Of a stretch of 18,684 bases of DNA, positions 8,101 to 15,577 are shown piece by piece. The notes under the pieces were generated by a model. It ran no database searches, was not told the origin of the DNA, and was given only the letters and a program-made list of their open reading frames with translations. A program made the position numbers and the translations under genes. This stretch comes from an uncultured Akkermansia sp. (lineage in GTDB: Bacteria; Verrucomicrobiota; Verrucomicrobiia; Verrucomicrobiales; Akkermansiaceae), in NCBI GenBank assembly GCA_900548895.1, contig URLZ01000044.1, positions 1 to 18,684 of the forward strand, read 5' to 3'. The first letter of the stretch is position 1. Every line of letters begins with the position of its first letter.

Positions 8101-8678
8101 GCGGCATCATCGACCAGCCCCGCTATGTGCAGATCGGCACGCTGCCCGATCTCGAGCCGGAGGAGATCCGCAACCAGCGCGACATGGCCGGCATGATTCG
8201 CGCGGTGGCCATCAAGGCGACGAAGTCGACGGGGCAGAAGTTTGCGGTGATTACGGTGGAGGATTTCACGGGGGTGACGGAGGCGCTCGTCTGGGGCGAT
8301 TCGTACGCGAAGGCCGTCGCGGTGGAGGGTCTCTTGCAGGCCGGCAGTTTTGTACGCTTCCGCGCGCGCATTTCCGTCGATGAAAAGAGCGGCGGCAAGA
8401 AGGTGTCGGCCAACGGGCTGGAGCTCATCGGCGGCACGAACGGGCGCCGCCGCGGCGCCAAGGGGCCGAACTTTTACGAGATCACGCTCAACACGGCTCG
8501 CCATGATGCGGGCGATCTGGAGCTCATCCGCGAGACGCTGCTGCGCTACCCGGGCCGCACGCCGGTGCACCTGAGCTTCCGCAATTCGCTGGGCAATCGC
8601 GCCAGCATCGAGCTGGGCGAGCGCTACCGCGTCACGCCCTCTCCCAAACTCGATGAAGAGCTCTCGCTCTACAGCTGA
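5157..8678 (+). CDS. dnaE: DNA polymerase III alpha subunit
   Basis: This is the replicative polymerase catalytic subunit, 1173 residues, a normal DnaE1 length. The N-terminal PHP domain (about 1-280) starts with HLHVHTEYSLLDG and retains the HxH pair (H7, H9), TDHGN, GCEVYL and NDAHF. It may therefore keep metal-dependent activity, unlike the degenerate E. coli PHP. The palm catalytic aspartates are in PDIDIDF (D420, D422) and MDFLGL (D577). A clamp-binding motif, QMSLF, is at 934-938, and an OB-fold lies at about 1000-1090. The start is fixed by the family-typical N-terminus. The gene has its own near-leaderless promoter and is followed after 45 bp by the serpin gene. Confidence 0.97.
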   Translation: MAFTHLHVHTEYSLLDGMIHTKDLIRKCAEMGMTSVAVTDHGNVFAAIEFMVNVKKHNKGVQEWNREHPDEPKPLFKPILGCEVYLAPTPLDVKKQIPGRHKYTHLILLCESNIGWANLIKIVSRSHLEGFYYKPRVDLATLREFSKGLICLTGCISGPLQEWILQDQPEKAEEVLLELLDIYGRDNLFVELQDHELEEERRCTPELVRLARKHDVPLVVTNDAHFLNEEDHDAHDILICVGTGNKRMDARRMHYPKSVYLKSEEEMRRLFPEYPDAYENTNLIAERCNTSIKLDSTSTERYPEFATPDGSPREEYLRKICFKGLEERYGKERAEHDEELRKRLDYELDTINHLRFPSYFLITADFINWAKDHDIPVGPGRGSAAGSLVAYCMKITNIDPYKFGLIFERFLNPERVSPPDIDIDFCQSRRPEVIDYVRHKYGERAVTHIITYGTMGAKSVIKDVARVLNLEFAESDKLAKLIESGPGVTLKKSYESSEDLRQILAQNETYREVWDYALKLEGTIRNVGMHAAGVVIGDRPLDEYVALTRDDLSNPQGEVVAQCDMGAIYNAGLLKMDFLGLKTLTVMKDAERYVRWRVPNFRYDEVDIQDAETLALLNRGDTMGVFQLESGGMVETCRRYGIDNIEDIIALLALYRPGAMQFMDDMIAVKKGLKQAEYEHPLLETVSGPTYGVMIYQEQVQAAAKLLAGYTLGGADLLRRAMGHKDMKEMQEQRNRFVKGCWEVNQIDEKTANAIFDKIQKFAGYGFNKSHSACYGHISYWTAYLKAHYPVEFLCGLMSNESTNEKIGVFIQEANRMGIEVLGPCVNHSAVKFQPETMPNGHLAVRFGLASVKSMSSETVRVIVEEREKNGPYKSLEDFCYRIPPQAVRRNQLEVLVQCGAFDWMHVCRAQLFDSIEQCINGASSVHKDHESGQMSLFDMTETVSAAEEKVSLQEWPKEKRLDEEKFLTGAYFTGNPLDSMRGIIDQPRYVQIGTLPDLEPEEIRNQRDMAGMIRAVAIKATKSTGQKFAVITVEDFTGVTEALVWGDSYAKAVAVEGLLQAGSFVRFRARISVDEKSGGKKVSANGLELIGGTNGRRRGAKGPNFYEITLNTARHDAGDLELIRETLLRYPGRTPVHLSFRNSLGNRASIELGERYRVTPSPKLDEELSLYS

Positions 8679-8723
8679 GCGCCGACCTCGACCCGCAACT
8701 TTCCTCCTCTCCCTGCTCTCCTC

Positions 8724-10040
8724 ATGATGCCGACTCCTCCCCCAGCCTCTGAGCCCGCAGCCGCACCCGCCGCGGCGCCGACCGAAACGACGCCCACTGC
8801 GGCTCCCGCCGCCCCAAGCGCTCCAAACTCCGCCGCGGGGGCCCCTCAGCCCGCTCCTGCGGCGCCGGCGGAGACGAAGCCGGAAGGCCGCCCTCTTCCC
8901 CTGTGGCGCATGGCGCTGATGGGCGTCATGGCGGGGCTGCTGGCGGCTGGGGCTCTGATGCTGATCCGCACCGAGCAGCCGGTCGATCTGTCGGGCGAGA
9001 CGCAAGAGACGCTCACGATGCCCGAGGGAGAGCTTCGGACGGACGCCTTTTCCCTCCGCCTGCTGCAACTGGCAACCGAAGAGGAGGGCGGGGGCAACGT
9101 CGCCGTTGCTCCGGCGGCCGTCACCGAGCTGATCCTAGCCTTGCAGGCGCTCGACGGGCACGATGCCGAGGAAAGCGCCGCGCGCCTGCACCTGAGCCGG
9201 ACGCAGCTCGCGGTGGCGACGCTTCCGGCGTTCAATCTTCAGCTCTTTGCCGATGCCGGCCAGGGCTTTGACCCGGTCGAGACTCTCGTCATGAGCCTGC
9301 CGCTGTCGTCGGACACGCAGCGCTGCCTGGGCCTGATCAACCGCGTCAGCGCCGCCGATGCGGCGGCCGATTCCCTCGTGCTGACGGACGCGCAGCTCAG
9401 CCCGGACACACAGATGCTGGCGGTGGCGGATATGCGATGGACTCCGGCATGGCTGCACCCCGTCTCAGAGGTGGAGATGCTCCCCTTCCGCAGCGAGGGT
9501 GGCCGCCCGAAGGTGCCGATGATGAAGTCGGCGGCGAGCTACCGCATGGCCGAGGCGGAGGACGGCTCGTGGCGGGCGGTGGCGATCTTCATGCGCCGCG
9601 AGGCCGAGTTGGACTCCACCTGCTTTGTGGCCGTCGAGCCCAAGGGCACGCTGCCGAACTTCGTGAAGGGAATGACGCCTGAGAAGCTCAGCGGCATCCG
9701 CGAGGCACTGCTCAAGGCCCCCGAGCGGACGGTCAACCTGCAACTGCCGGAGCTGCACCTGAGCTCCGGAGGCGCGCGCGACATGCTGCCCCTGCTGCGC
9801 CGCATGAACATTGACCCGATGCCGCTCTCACGCAGCGGGGAGAACAAGGATCAGGCCATGCGCGGAGCGCTGTACGTGCGCTTCCTCCTCGACATTCAGA
9901 GGAGCGCCGGGTCTGCCGGAGCCCCGAGTGAGCAAGCGGGAGCCCCCCTGTTCTCTCTGGACTCCCCCTTCCTGTGGTGGATCGGCGACGCGACGTCAGA
10001 CGCGCCCTTCCTCTTCATGGGCACGGTCGCGGCACCCTGA
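8724..10040 (+). CDS. Membrane-anchored divergent serpin-like protein
   Basis: The 438-residue protein has three parts: a Pro/Ala-rich N-terminus (1-58), one transmembrane helix (about 60-81) with basic residues on its N-terminal side, and a serpin-like domain (about 105-438) predicted outside the membrane. Serpin landmarks are NVAVAPAAVTELILAL (125-140), IN at 205-206, MLAVADMRWTPAW (231-243), VPMM (264-267), and a C-terminal block with SLDSPFLWWI (411-420) and FLFMGTVAAP (429-438). These fit the family F-x-x-D-x-PF and LFMGxVxNP signatures. The hinge normally rich in EGTEAAAAT reads FLLDIQRSAGSAG (387-399), so protease inhibition by loop insertion is doubtful. The gene has no Shine-Dalgarno and is probably co-transcribed with dnaE. 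The assignment is by eye. Confidence 0.72.
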   Translation: MMPTPPPASEPAAAPAAAPTETTPTAAPAAPSAPNSAAGAPQPAPAAPAETKPEGRPLPLWRMALMGVMAGLLAAGALMLIRTEQPVDLSGETQETLTMPEGELRTDAFSLRLLQLATEEEGGGNVAVAPAAVTELILALQALDGHDAEESAARLHLSRTQLAVATLPAFNLQLFADAGQGFDPVETLVMSLPLSSDTQRCLGLINRVSAADAAADSLVLTDAQLSPDTQMLAVADMRWTPAWLHPVSEVEMLPFRSEGGRPKVPMMKSAASYRMAEAEDGSWRAVAIFMRREAELDSTCFVAVEPKGTLPNFVKGMTPEKLSGIREALLKAPERTVNLQLPELHLSSGGARDMLPLLRRMNIDPMPLSRSGENKDQAMRGALYVRFLLDIQRSAGSAGAPSEQAGAPLFSLDSPFLWWIGDATSDAPFLFMGTVAAP

Positions 10041-10062
10041 GGGGCAGGAGGAGAGGACTTTT

Positions 10063-10111
10063 GCGCCCACCGCGCCGGGCGCGGGGGCCATCGGCTTAAA
10101 AACTCGCCGAT
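10063..10111. repeat. Two inverted repeats downstream of the serpin gene
   Basis: GCGCCC (10063-10068) pairs with GGGCGC (10077-10082) around an 8-base loop. ATCGGC (10090-10095) pairs with GCCGAT (10106-10111) around a 10-base loop. They lie just after the serpin stop and before two stronger hairpins in the convergent gap. Neither has a following T-run. Confidence 0.45.
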
Positions 10112-10138
10112 CTCTCAGGAAGAGCGGGCATGTAGCGC

Positions 10139-10167
10139 CGCCCTTCCGGCGGAAGGGCGTCTTATAT
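10139..10167 (+). terminator. Probable terminator after dnaE-serpin
   Basis: A perfect 9-bp stem, CGCCCTTCC/GGAAGGGCG (10139-10147 and 10151-10159), closes a 3-base loop. It is followed on the plus strand by TCTTATAT, a weak U-rich tail. It lies about 100 bp after the serpin stop in a convergent gap. Confidence 0.6.
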
Positions 10168-10181
10168 CACGGCACGGCGAC

Positions 10182-10204
10182 CCGGCGGGCGAATCCCCCG
10201 CCGG
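10182..10204 (-). terminator. Candidate terminator hairpin after sufS
   Basis: CCGGCGGG (10182-10189) pairs perfectly with CCCGCCGG (10197-10204) around a 7-base loop, 14 bp beyond the sufS stop on the minus strand. There is no U-run after it on that strand, so it is a stable hairpin but not a canonical intrinsic terminator. Confidence 0.4.
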
Positions 10205-10217
10205 ACAAATCTCAGCC

Positions 10218-11432
10218 TCAGCGCAGCATGTCGAGGGCGCGCTGCGTGCAGGCGAGGGCGCGATCGACGTCTTCCTCGGTGTTGTTCAGGCCGAGGGAAT
10301 AGCGCGTGGTGCCGGTGATGCCCAGTGACTGCATGAGCGGCTGGCAGCAGTGGTGGCCGGTGCGCACGGCGACGCCCATTTGGTCGAGCAGGGTGCCGAG
10401 GTCATAGTGGTGCACGCCGGGGACGGTGATGGAGATGAGGGCTCCCCTGCCCTCGGCGGTTCCGAGGATGTTGATGCCGCCGATGGCTTGGAGGCCTTCG
10501 TAGAGTCGCTGCGTGAGCTTCTGCTCGTGCTGCTCGATGGCGGGCAGGCCGATGCGCTGCACGTAGCGCAGGGCTTCGGCGAGCACGATGTTGCCGGCGA
10601 TGTTGGGGGTGCCGGCTTCGTACTTGAAGGGGAGGTCGTTGTAGGTGGTTTTGGCGAAGGTGACTTCGCGGATCATTTCACCGCCGCCTTGCCAGGGGGG
10701 AAGCTGGGTGAGCAGCTCTTCGCGCCCCCAGAGCACGCCGGTGCCCGTCGGGCCGTAGACTTTGTGCCCGGAGAAGGCGTAGAAGTCGCAGCCGATGGCT
10801 TGCACGTCCACGGCCATATGGGCCGTGCTCTGCGCGCCGTCGATGAGGACGAGGCAGTCGGCCCGGTTGCGCTTCGCGGCGGCGGTGATGCGCTCGACGG
10901 GGTTGATGCTGCCGAGGGCGTTGGAGACCCACGGGACGGCGACGAGGCGCGTGCGCGGGCTCAGCAGCCGCTGGTAGGCTTCTTCATCGAAGCGCAGCTC
11001 GGGGGTGAGGGGGATGGGCTTGAGCACGGCGCCGCTGCGCTCGCAGAGCATTTGCCAGGGGACGATGTTGGAGTGGTGGGCGTCGGTGCTGACGAGGATT
11101 TCGTCGCCGGGGCTGAGGTACCCGGCAAAGCCGAGCACGTGGGCCACGAGGTTGATGCCGGCGGTGCAGCCGGAGGTGAAGATGATCTCCTTCGGCGAGG
11201 CGGCGTGCAAAAAGTCGGCGGCGCAGGCGCGGGCCTCTTCGTGGGCTTCGGTGGCGAGCCGGCTCAGGTAGTGGGCGCCGCGGTGGATGTTGGCGTTTTG
11301 CTCTTCGTAGAAGCGCCGCTCGGCGTCGAGGACGCAGAGGGGTTTTTGGGTGGTGGCGGCGCTATCGAGGTAGACGAGGGGGTTTTTGCCGATCGTCGTG
11401 TTGAGGATGGGGAAATCGGAACGATGGTTCAT
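10218..11432 (-). CDS. sufS: Cysteine desulfurase SufS
   Basis: This PLP enzyme takes sulfur from cysteine for Fe-S cluster assembly. The 404-residue product shows YLDSAATTQKP (21-31) and HHSNIVPWQ (119-127). The PLP lysine K224 is in SGHKVYGPTGTG, and the catalytic cysteine C362 is in RTGHHCCQPLM (357-367). The latter is the SufS-type active-site loop, with an extra adjacent Cys (C363). The family usually has 400-410 residues. The ATG shares one base with the stop codon of the upstream 466-residue gene, indicating translational coupling. No sufB, sufC, sufD or sufU gene is adjacent within this window, which is unusual for a SUF desulfurase. Confidence 0.95.
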   Translation of the reverse strand: MNHRSDFPILNTTIGKNPLVYLDSAATTQKPLCVLDAERRFYEEQNANIHRGAHYLSRLATEAHEEARACAADFLHAASPKEIIFTSGCTAGINLVAHVLGFAGYLSPGDEILVSTDAHHSNIVPWQMLCERSGAVLKPIPLTPELRFDEEAYQRLLSPRTRLVAVPWVSNALGSINPVERITAAAKRNRADCLVLIDGAQSTAHMAVDVQAIGCDFYAFSGHKVYGPTGTGVLWGREELLTQLPPWQGGGEMIREVTFAKTTYNDLPFKYEAGTPNIAGNIVLAEALRYVQRIGLPAIEQHEQKLTQRLYEGLQAIGGINILGTAEGRGALISITVPGVHHYDLGTLLDQMGVAVRTGHHCCQPLMQSLGITGTTRYSLGLNNTEEDVDRALACTQRALDMLR

Positions 11433-12832
11433 CAGTTGCTCTCTTTAAGGTGCTCGACCATGCGGTAGGCTTGCTCGGGGACGTACTCCTTCCACTGTTC
11501 GTCGTCGGCGCGGATCATGCGGATGATGTCGCGCGGGGTCTGGAAGAGGAGTTTCTGGTTGAAGTAGGGCACGTCGACGATGTCGCCGTTGGCGCAGAGG
11601 TGGCGGTAGAGGTAATGGTATTTTTCGGGGGCCCTGTAGGTGGTGGCGGTGACGAATTCACCGGTCTTGCGATTGATCCAGGGGGTGACGTAGAATTTGG
11701 TGCGGTTGACGAAGATGTGGCCCATGGTGGCGAGGATGCCGCCGGGGGTGTCGGCCCACTTCTCTTTGAAGAGTTCGTTGAGCAGGCCGATGGAGAGGGC
11801 GATGGCAACGGGCTCTTTGGTGTACTGGTTGAGCAGGGTGGAGATGCGGTGGAAGTGGGTGATGTTGGTCACCATGACGGTTTTGCCGAGGGAGGCGAGG
11901 GCGTCGGCGCGGTCGATGAAGTCGAGCAGGTCGACGTCTCGCCCGCGCAGGAGGTTGGAGAGCGAGATTTCGCAGATGTCGATTTCGCGATTGCGCTGAT
12001 CTTCGGGCAGGCATTCGTAGAATTTGGCGCGCACGCTGTCCATCATCTCCATGTGGATTTTGCAGAGGGGCAGGAAGCTGCCGCGCATCAGCACGATGGG
12101 GCGCTTGTAGAGCAGGTCGGCGGGCTGGGCGACGGTGCCGTCCGGGCAAAAGAGGGTGGCTTCAGAGAGGCCGCTCTGCACGAGTTGCAGGGCGAGGATG
12201 CGGTTGTCAAACATGCTGAAGCCATGCCCGGAGAAGCGCATGAAGTCGACTTCGTAGAAGCTGCGATCGAGGTTCGCTCCGATGTTGAGGACGAATTCGT
12301 CCATGCGCTCTCGCTTGTAGAAGAGGGAGTAGAGGATGTTGACGCCGAGGATGCCGAGCACTCGCATCTGGATGTCATGGTCCGGCACCAGCAGGCGGAC
12401 GTGCAGGACGAAGTCGCTGGGCGGGGCCTCGGGCTTGAGCTGGAAGCGCACGCCGATCCAGGCGGCCCAAGGGCCGTTGTCGCGGTAGCCTTTGCACTTG
12501 ACGGTGTTGCAGAAGGCGAAGAAGCAGGTGTCTTTGCCGCGCTTTTCGCCGAGGTGGCTGATGAGCTGCTCGTATTCGCTCTCCATCATCTGCTTGAGTC
12601 GCTCTTCGGAGACGTAGCGCTTGACGGGGCCGTAGAGGGTGTCGCTCACGGTCATGTCGTAGGCGGAGATGGTCTTGGCGACGGTGCCGGCGGCGCCGGA
12701 GGAGCGAAAGAACCAGTTGGCGGTCTCTTGCCCGGCTCCGATCTCGGCGAAGGAGCCGTAGCACTGTTTGTCCATGTTGATGCGAAAGGCCTTCTCCTGG
12801 GTGGCCGCGAGGGACTGGGTGACGGATGACAT
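11432..12832 (-). CDS. Conserved protein of unknown function coupled to sufS
   Basis: The 466-residue protein starts near KAFRINMDKQCYGSFAEIGAG and continues with RSSGAAGTVAKTISAYD, LYGPVKRYVSEERL, LGVNILYSLFY and VLMRGSFLPL. I recall similar proteins, opening with alanine/leucine-RINLD, YGTFAEIGAGQE and ISAYDK, as widespread in Bacteroidota and related phyla. They are often mis-annotated as a TonB-dependent receptor or a nicotinate-nucleotide adenylyltransferase; that comes from memory and was not searched. No signal peptide or clear membrane helix is seen, so it is probably cytoplasmic. I start at the ATG at 12832 rather than the TTG at 12838. Its stop overlaps the sufS start by one base, so a linked role in sulfur or cofactor metabolism is possible but unproven. 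Confidence 0.8.
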   Translation of the reverse strand: MSSVTQSLAATQEKAFRINMDKQCYGSFAEIGAGQETANWFFRSSGAAGTVAKTISAYDMTVSDTLYGPVKRYVSEERLKQMMESEYEQLISHLGEKRGKDTCFFAFCNTVKCKGYRDNGPWAAWIGVRFQLKPEAPPSDFVLHVRLLVPDHDIQMRVLGILGVNILYSLFYKRERMDEFVLNIGANLDRSFYEVDFMRFSGHGFSMFDNRILALQLVQSGLSEATLFCPDGTVAQPADLLYKRPIVLMRGSFLPLCKIHMEMMDSVRAKFYECLPEDQRNREIDICEISLSNLLRGRDVDLLDFIDRADALASLGKTVMVTNITHFHRISTLLNQYTKEPVAIALSIGLLNELFKEKWADTPGGILATMGHIFVNRTKFYVTPWINRKTGEFVTATTYRAPEKYHYLYRHLCANGDIVDVPYFNQKLLFQTPRDIIRMIRADDEQWKEYVPEQAYRMVEHLKESN

Positions 12833-12924
12833 ACTCAAGATTGAAAGGGGGATGAAGAGGCGGGCGATGGTTCAGCGGCTGCCGAAGCTGTTTTCGGAGA
12901 TGCCGGCCGGGGGCGCAGCGCGCG

Positions 12925-15504
12925 TCAGAGCTCGAGCGGCAGCACGGGGAGGGTGCGCATGGTGCGCGGAGGCGGCAGCTTGATGCTGGTGTCGACCTCG
13001 GGCTCGGAGGATCCGGAGGGCTTGTCGTCGCCGAAGCGAATCTGCTCGGGCATGCCGCTGGAGGCGAGGTCTTTTTCGGTGCGGTAGCGGGGGTTGAGTT
13101 CGAGGTTGCAGCCGTAGGGATCGTCGCCGATGAGGGCGGAGCCTTTCGGCAGGATGGGGACGACGGGCAGCACGCGCGAGTTGTTGACGTCGCTGGCGTC
13201 AAGGAAGTCGATGAGGGTGGGGGTGCCGTCGCCGTGCACCGTGCAGCTGCCCAGCGAGACGTCGCCCTTGGGGAAGTACTCGCGGTAGACGGAGCGCGTC
13301 AGCACGGGATTGCCGTCGCGCATTTTGGTCTCGAAGCAGAAGTTGGTGGCCATCTGGCCGGAGGAGGTGCAGATTTCGACTTCCTCGGTGTCGTCGGGCA
13401 TGGGGATGTCTTCATCTTTGTAGCGGCCGTCGGCGGCTTTGAAGACAGCGCCGAGGATGGGGCCGCAGGTGTCCGAGGAGAAGGCTTCGGGGTAGATGGC
13501 ATGGTGGTCGTTGAGGAAGCCGATCCACACGGCGCAGGTGAGCGAGGAGGTGTAGCCGAAGAGGGCGTTGTCGGCGAAGTCGTAGTTGGTGCCCGTTTTG
13601 ACGGCCCCGCGGAAGTCATCGGGCAGGAAGGGCTGCACGCGCTGCGAGGCGCCTTTGAGGAGGGCGTCGCGCATGATGGAGTGCAGGCGGAAGGCGGTGC
13701 AGGGCTGGGTGCTGCGCGTCATCACGGGTTTGATGGAGCGCGGGTTTTCCCAGAGGATGTTGCCGCTGCTGTCCGTGATCTTGGTGATGACGTAGGGGGC
13801 GACGGGGCGCTTGCCGGCGTTGGGGAAGATGGTGTAGGCCAGCACCATCTCGCGCAGGGAGACGGGCTCGGTGCCGAGGAAGACGCGCGGGTAATACTGC
13901 GGGCGCGCTTCGGTGCTCGAGGGGTTGCGCGGCGGCGGCGTGATGCCGCAGTTGATCAGGGTGTTGACGAAGGGCTTGGCGCAGAGCTTGGGATCTGAGG
14001 TCAGGGCGATGCCGAGGCGGGCCGAGGCGGCGATCTTGGACCACTGGAGGGCCTGGCGCAGGGTGACGGAGTCGAGGTAGCGCCCTTTGCTGACTTCCAT
14101 GCCCCATTCACCGAGCACGCCCTCGGTGCCGCCGATGCCGGCAAGGCGGTTGTCCATGGCGTCGTCGACGAGGCGCGAGCAGGGGGAGTAGCCGTTTTCG
14201 ATGGCGCTCATGTAGAGGAAGGGCAGCATGGCCGTTCCGACGGGGCGCCGGCCGGATTCGATGATATCGAAGTTGTCGCGGGCAAAGCTGCGGCCGCCGA
14301 CATAGACGAGCACGCCGCCCGTGGCGTTATCGACGGCGTAGACGGCGCCGTCGACGTAGCGGTGCTGCTGGCAGCGGGGATCATCGCGCTCTTCGAAGCG
14401 CACGTGATCAAAGTCGCTGCGGTTTTCGATGGTCTGCAGTTGCGTGTTCAGGGAGCTCTCGGCGGCCTCCTGCATGGCCTTGTCGATGGTGGTGTAGATG
14501 CGGATGCCGGCGGTTTTAACGATCTCGGCGCCACGCTCCGGGTCTTGGAAGATGGAGATGGCCTGCTGCTGAACGAGGGCGTGCAGGAAGGAGGTGTTGC
14601 GCTTCAGCGGCTTGGGATTCAGCTCCAGCGGCTGCTTTTTGACGCGCTCGGCGTCTTCCGCCGTGAGGTAGCCGGAGCGCTGCATGCGGTCCAGCACGTC
14701 GTTGCGCCAGCGGAAGTTGAGATCGGGGTTGCGCACCGGGTTGAAGTTCTCCGGGTTCTTGATGAGGGCCGCTATGCTGGCCGACTCGCGCACCGTCAGA
14801 TCAGCCGGCTCTTTGCCGAAGTAGCCCAGCGCCGCCGCTCGGATGCCGTAGTAACCGCGACCGAAGTAGACACGGTTGAGGTAAAACTCCATGATTTGGC
14901 GCTTGTCGTAGGTCTTCTCGATGCGCATGGCGAGAAAGATCTCGATGATCTTGCGCTCGTATTTGTCGCCGCCCATGGCCTGCACGCGACGCTCGAGGTC
15001 ATAGGCGTTGCGGGCGAGCTGCTGCGTGATGGTTGAGGCGCCCTGATTGGCCTCGCCTCGAGCCGCGATGGTCTCCTTGGCGGCGCGCAGAATGCCCACG
15101 GGGTCAAAGCCGCTGTGCGTCCAGAAGCTCTTGTCTTCCTGCGCCACGACGGCATTGATGAGGTGGGGAGAGATCTTGTCAAAGGGCACGTAGCTGCGGT
15201 TTTCGTCAAAGATGCGCCCGATTTCCTCGCCGTTGCGGTCGTAGATGATGCAGGGATGCTCGAGGTTGTTGATTTCGTTCAGGTCAAAGCTCTCGGCGTA
15301 CTTCTGATACTTGCCCGTCACCATCTGAAAGACGAAGTACCCCCCCCCGCCGAGCACAAGCGCGGTGATGATGCCGAAAAGCATCACCATGAGCAGGCAG
15401 CATTTGAAGCGGGAGCCCGTGCCGGACGGCTTGCGATCGGCACGCTGCCGCCTGCGATTTTCCGCCGCGCTGCGGCGCTTCTGATAATCCTCGAGGTCGT
15501 CCAT
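12925..15504 (-). CDS. Class A penicillin-binding protein with degenerate transpeptidase site
   Basis: The 859-residue bifunctional-type peptidoglycan synthase has a basic cytoplasmic N-terminus, a transmembrane anchor (about 35-61) and a GT51 glycosyltransferase domain. GT51 motifs are EDKSFWTHSGFDP (123-135, catalytic E123), GASTITQQLARN (155-166), RKIIEIFLA (184-192, E188) and YLNRVYFGRGYYGIRAAA (208-225). The transpeptidase-like domain has KTGT at 636-639. However, the nucleophile motif normally GSxxKP reads G-T-A-M-L-P (423-428), so the catalytic Ser and Lys are replaced by T424 and L427. The SxN motif appears as S-K-I (489-491). A roughly 150-residue Cys-containing tail (C712, C723, C754, C799) follows and is unrecognised. 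Polymerase activity is likely; crosslinking is doubtful. A run of nine G encodes residues 52-55. Confidence 0.92.
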   Translation of the reverse strand: MDDLEDYQKRRSAAENRRRQRADRKPSGTGSRFKCCLLMVMLFGIITALVLGGGGYFVFQMVTGKYQKYAESFDLNEINNLEHPCIIYDRNGEEIGRIFDENRSYVPFDKISPHLINAVVAQEDKSFWTHSGFDPVGILRAAKETIAARGEANQGASTITQQLARNAYDLERRVQAMGGDKYERKIIEIFLAMRIEKTYDKRQIMEFYLNRVYFGRGYYGIRAAALGYFGKEPADLTVRESASIAALIKNPENFNPVRNPDLNFRWRNDVLDRMQRSGYLTAEDAERVKKQPLELNPKPLKRNTSFLHALVQQQAISIFQDPERGAEIVKTAGIRIYTTIDKAMQEAAESSLNTQLQTIENRSDFDHVRFEERDDPRCQQHRYVDGAVYAVDNATGGVLVYVGGRSFARDNFDIIESGRRPVGTAMLPFLYMSAIENGYSPCSRLVDDAMDNRLAGIGGTEGVLGEWGMEVSKGRYLDSVTLRQALQWSKIAASARLGIALTSDPKLCAKPFVNTLINCGITPPPRNPSSTEARPQYYPRVFLGTEPVSLREMVLAYTIFPNAGKRPVAPYVITKITDSSGNILWENPRSIKPVMTRSTQPCTAFRLHSIMRDALLKGASQRVQPFLPDDFRGAVKTGTNYDFADNALFGYTSSLTCAVWIGFLNDHHAIYPEAFSSDTCGPILGAVFKAADGRYKDEDIPMPDDTEEVEICTSSGQMATNFCFETKMRDGNPVLTRSVYREYFPKGDVSLGSCTVHGDGTPTLIDFLDASDVNNSRVLPVVPILPKGSALIGDDPYGCNLELNPRYRTEKDLASSGMPEQIRFGDDKPSGSSEPEVDTSIKLPPPRTMRTLPVLPLEL
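15340..15348 (-). repeat. Nine-G homopolymer inside the PBP membrane anchor
   Basis: Nine consecutive C on the plus strand read as GGC GGG GGG GGG TAC on the coding strand, giving a Gly52-55 run in the transmembrane segment. A slip of one base would shift frame at codon about 54 of 859. Confidence 0.95.
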
Positions 15505-15516
15505 CCTGCTGGCGTC

Positions 15517-15545
15517 AGGTTACCAGAATTCACACTCGAAAGCAA
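15517..15545 (-). promoter_or_regulatory. Weak candidate promoter of the PBP gene
   Basis: On the minus strand TTGCTT (15545-15540), a 17-bp spacer and TAACCT (15522-15517) lie in the 73-bp gap after cstA, with the -10 ending 12 bp before the ATG. Both boxes are only about half matched. It is listed because its spacing repeats that of the better promoters in this window. Confidence 0.25.
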
Positions 15546-15577
15546 GCGGCAAATCTGTCTTGCAGCGCTTCTGTGAG

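Noticed and set aside
4791..9068. A 1425-codon open frame on the minus strand opposite dnaE
   Set aside because: It mirrors dnaE codon structure, is rich in Arg/His/Leu with no recognisable domain, and runs across the dnaE promoter. Long antisense frames are expected in GC-rich genes.
12881..12896. Hairpin CCGAA/TTCGG between the PBP gene and the 466-residue gene
   Set aside because: Only a 5-bp stem with no T-run; not enough to call a terminator.
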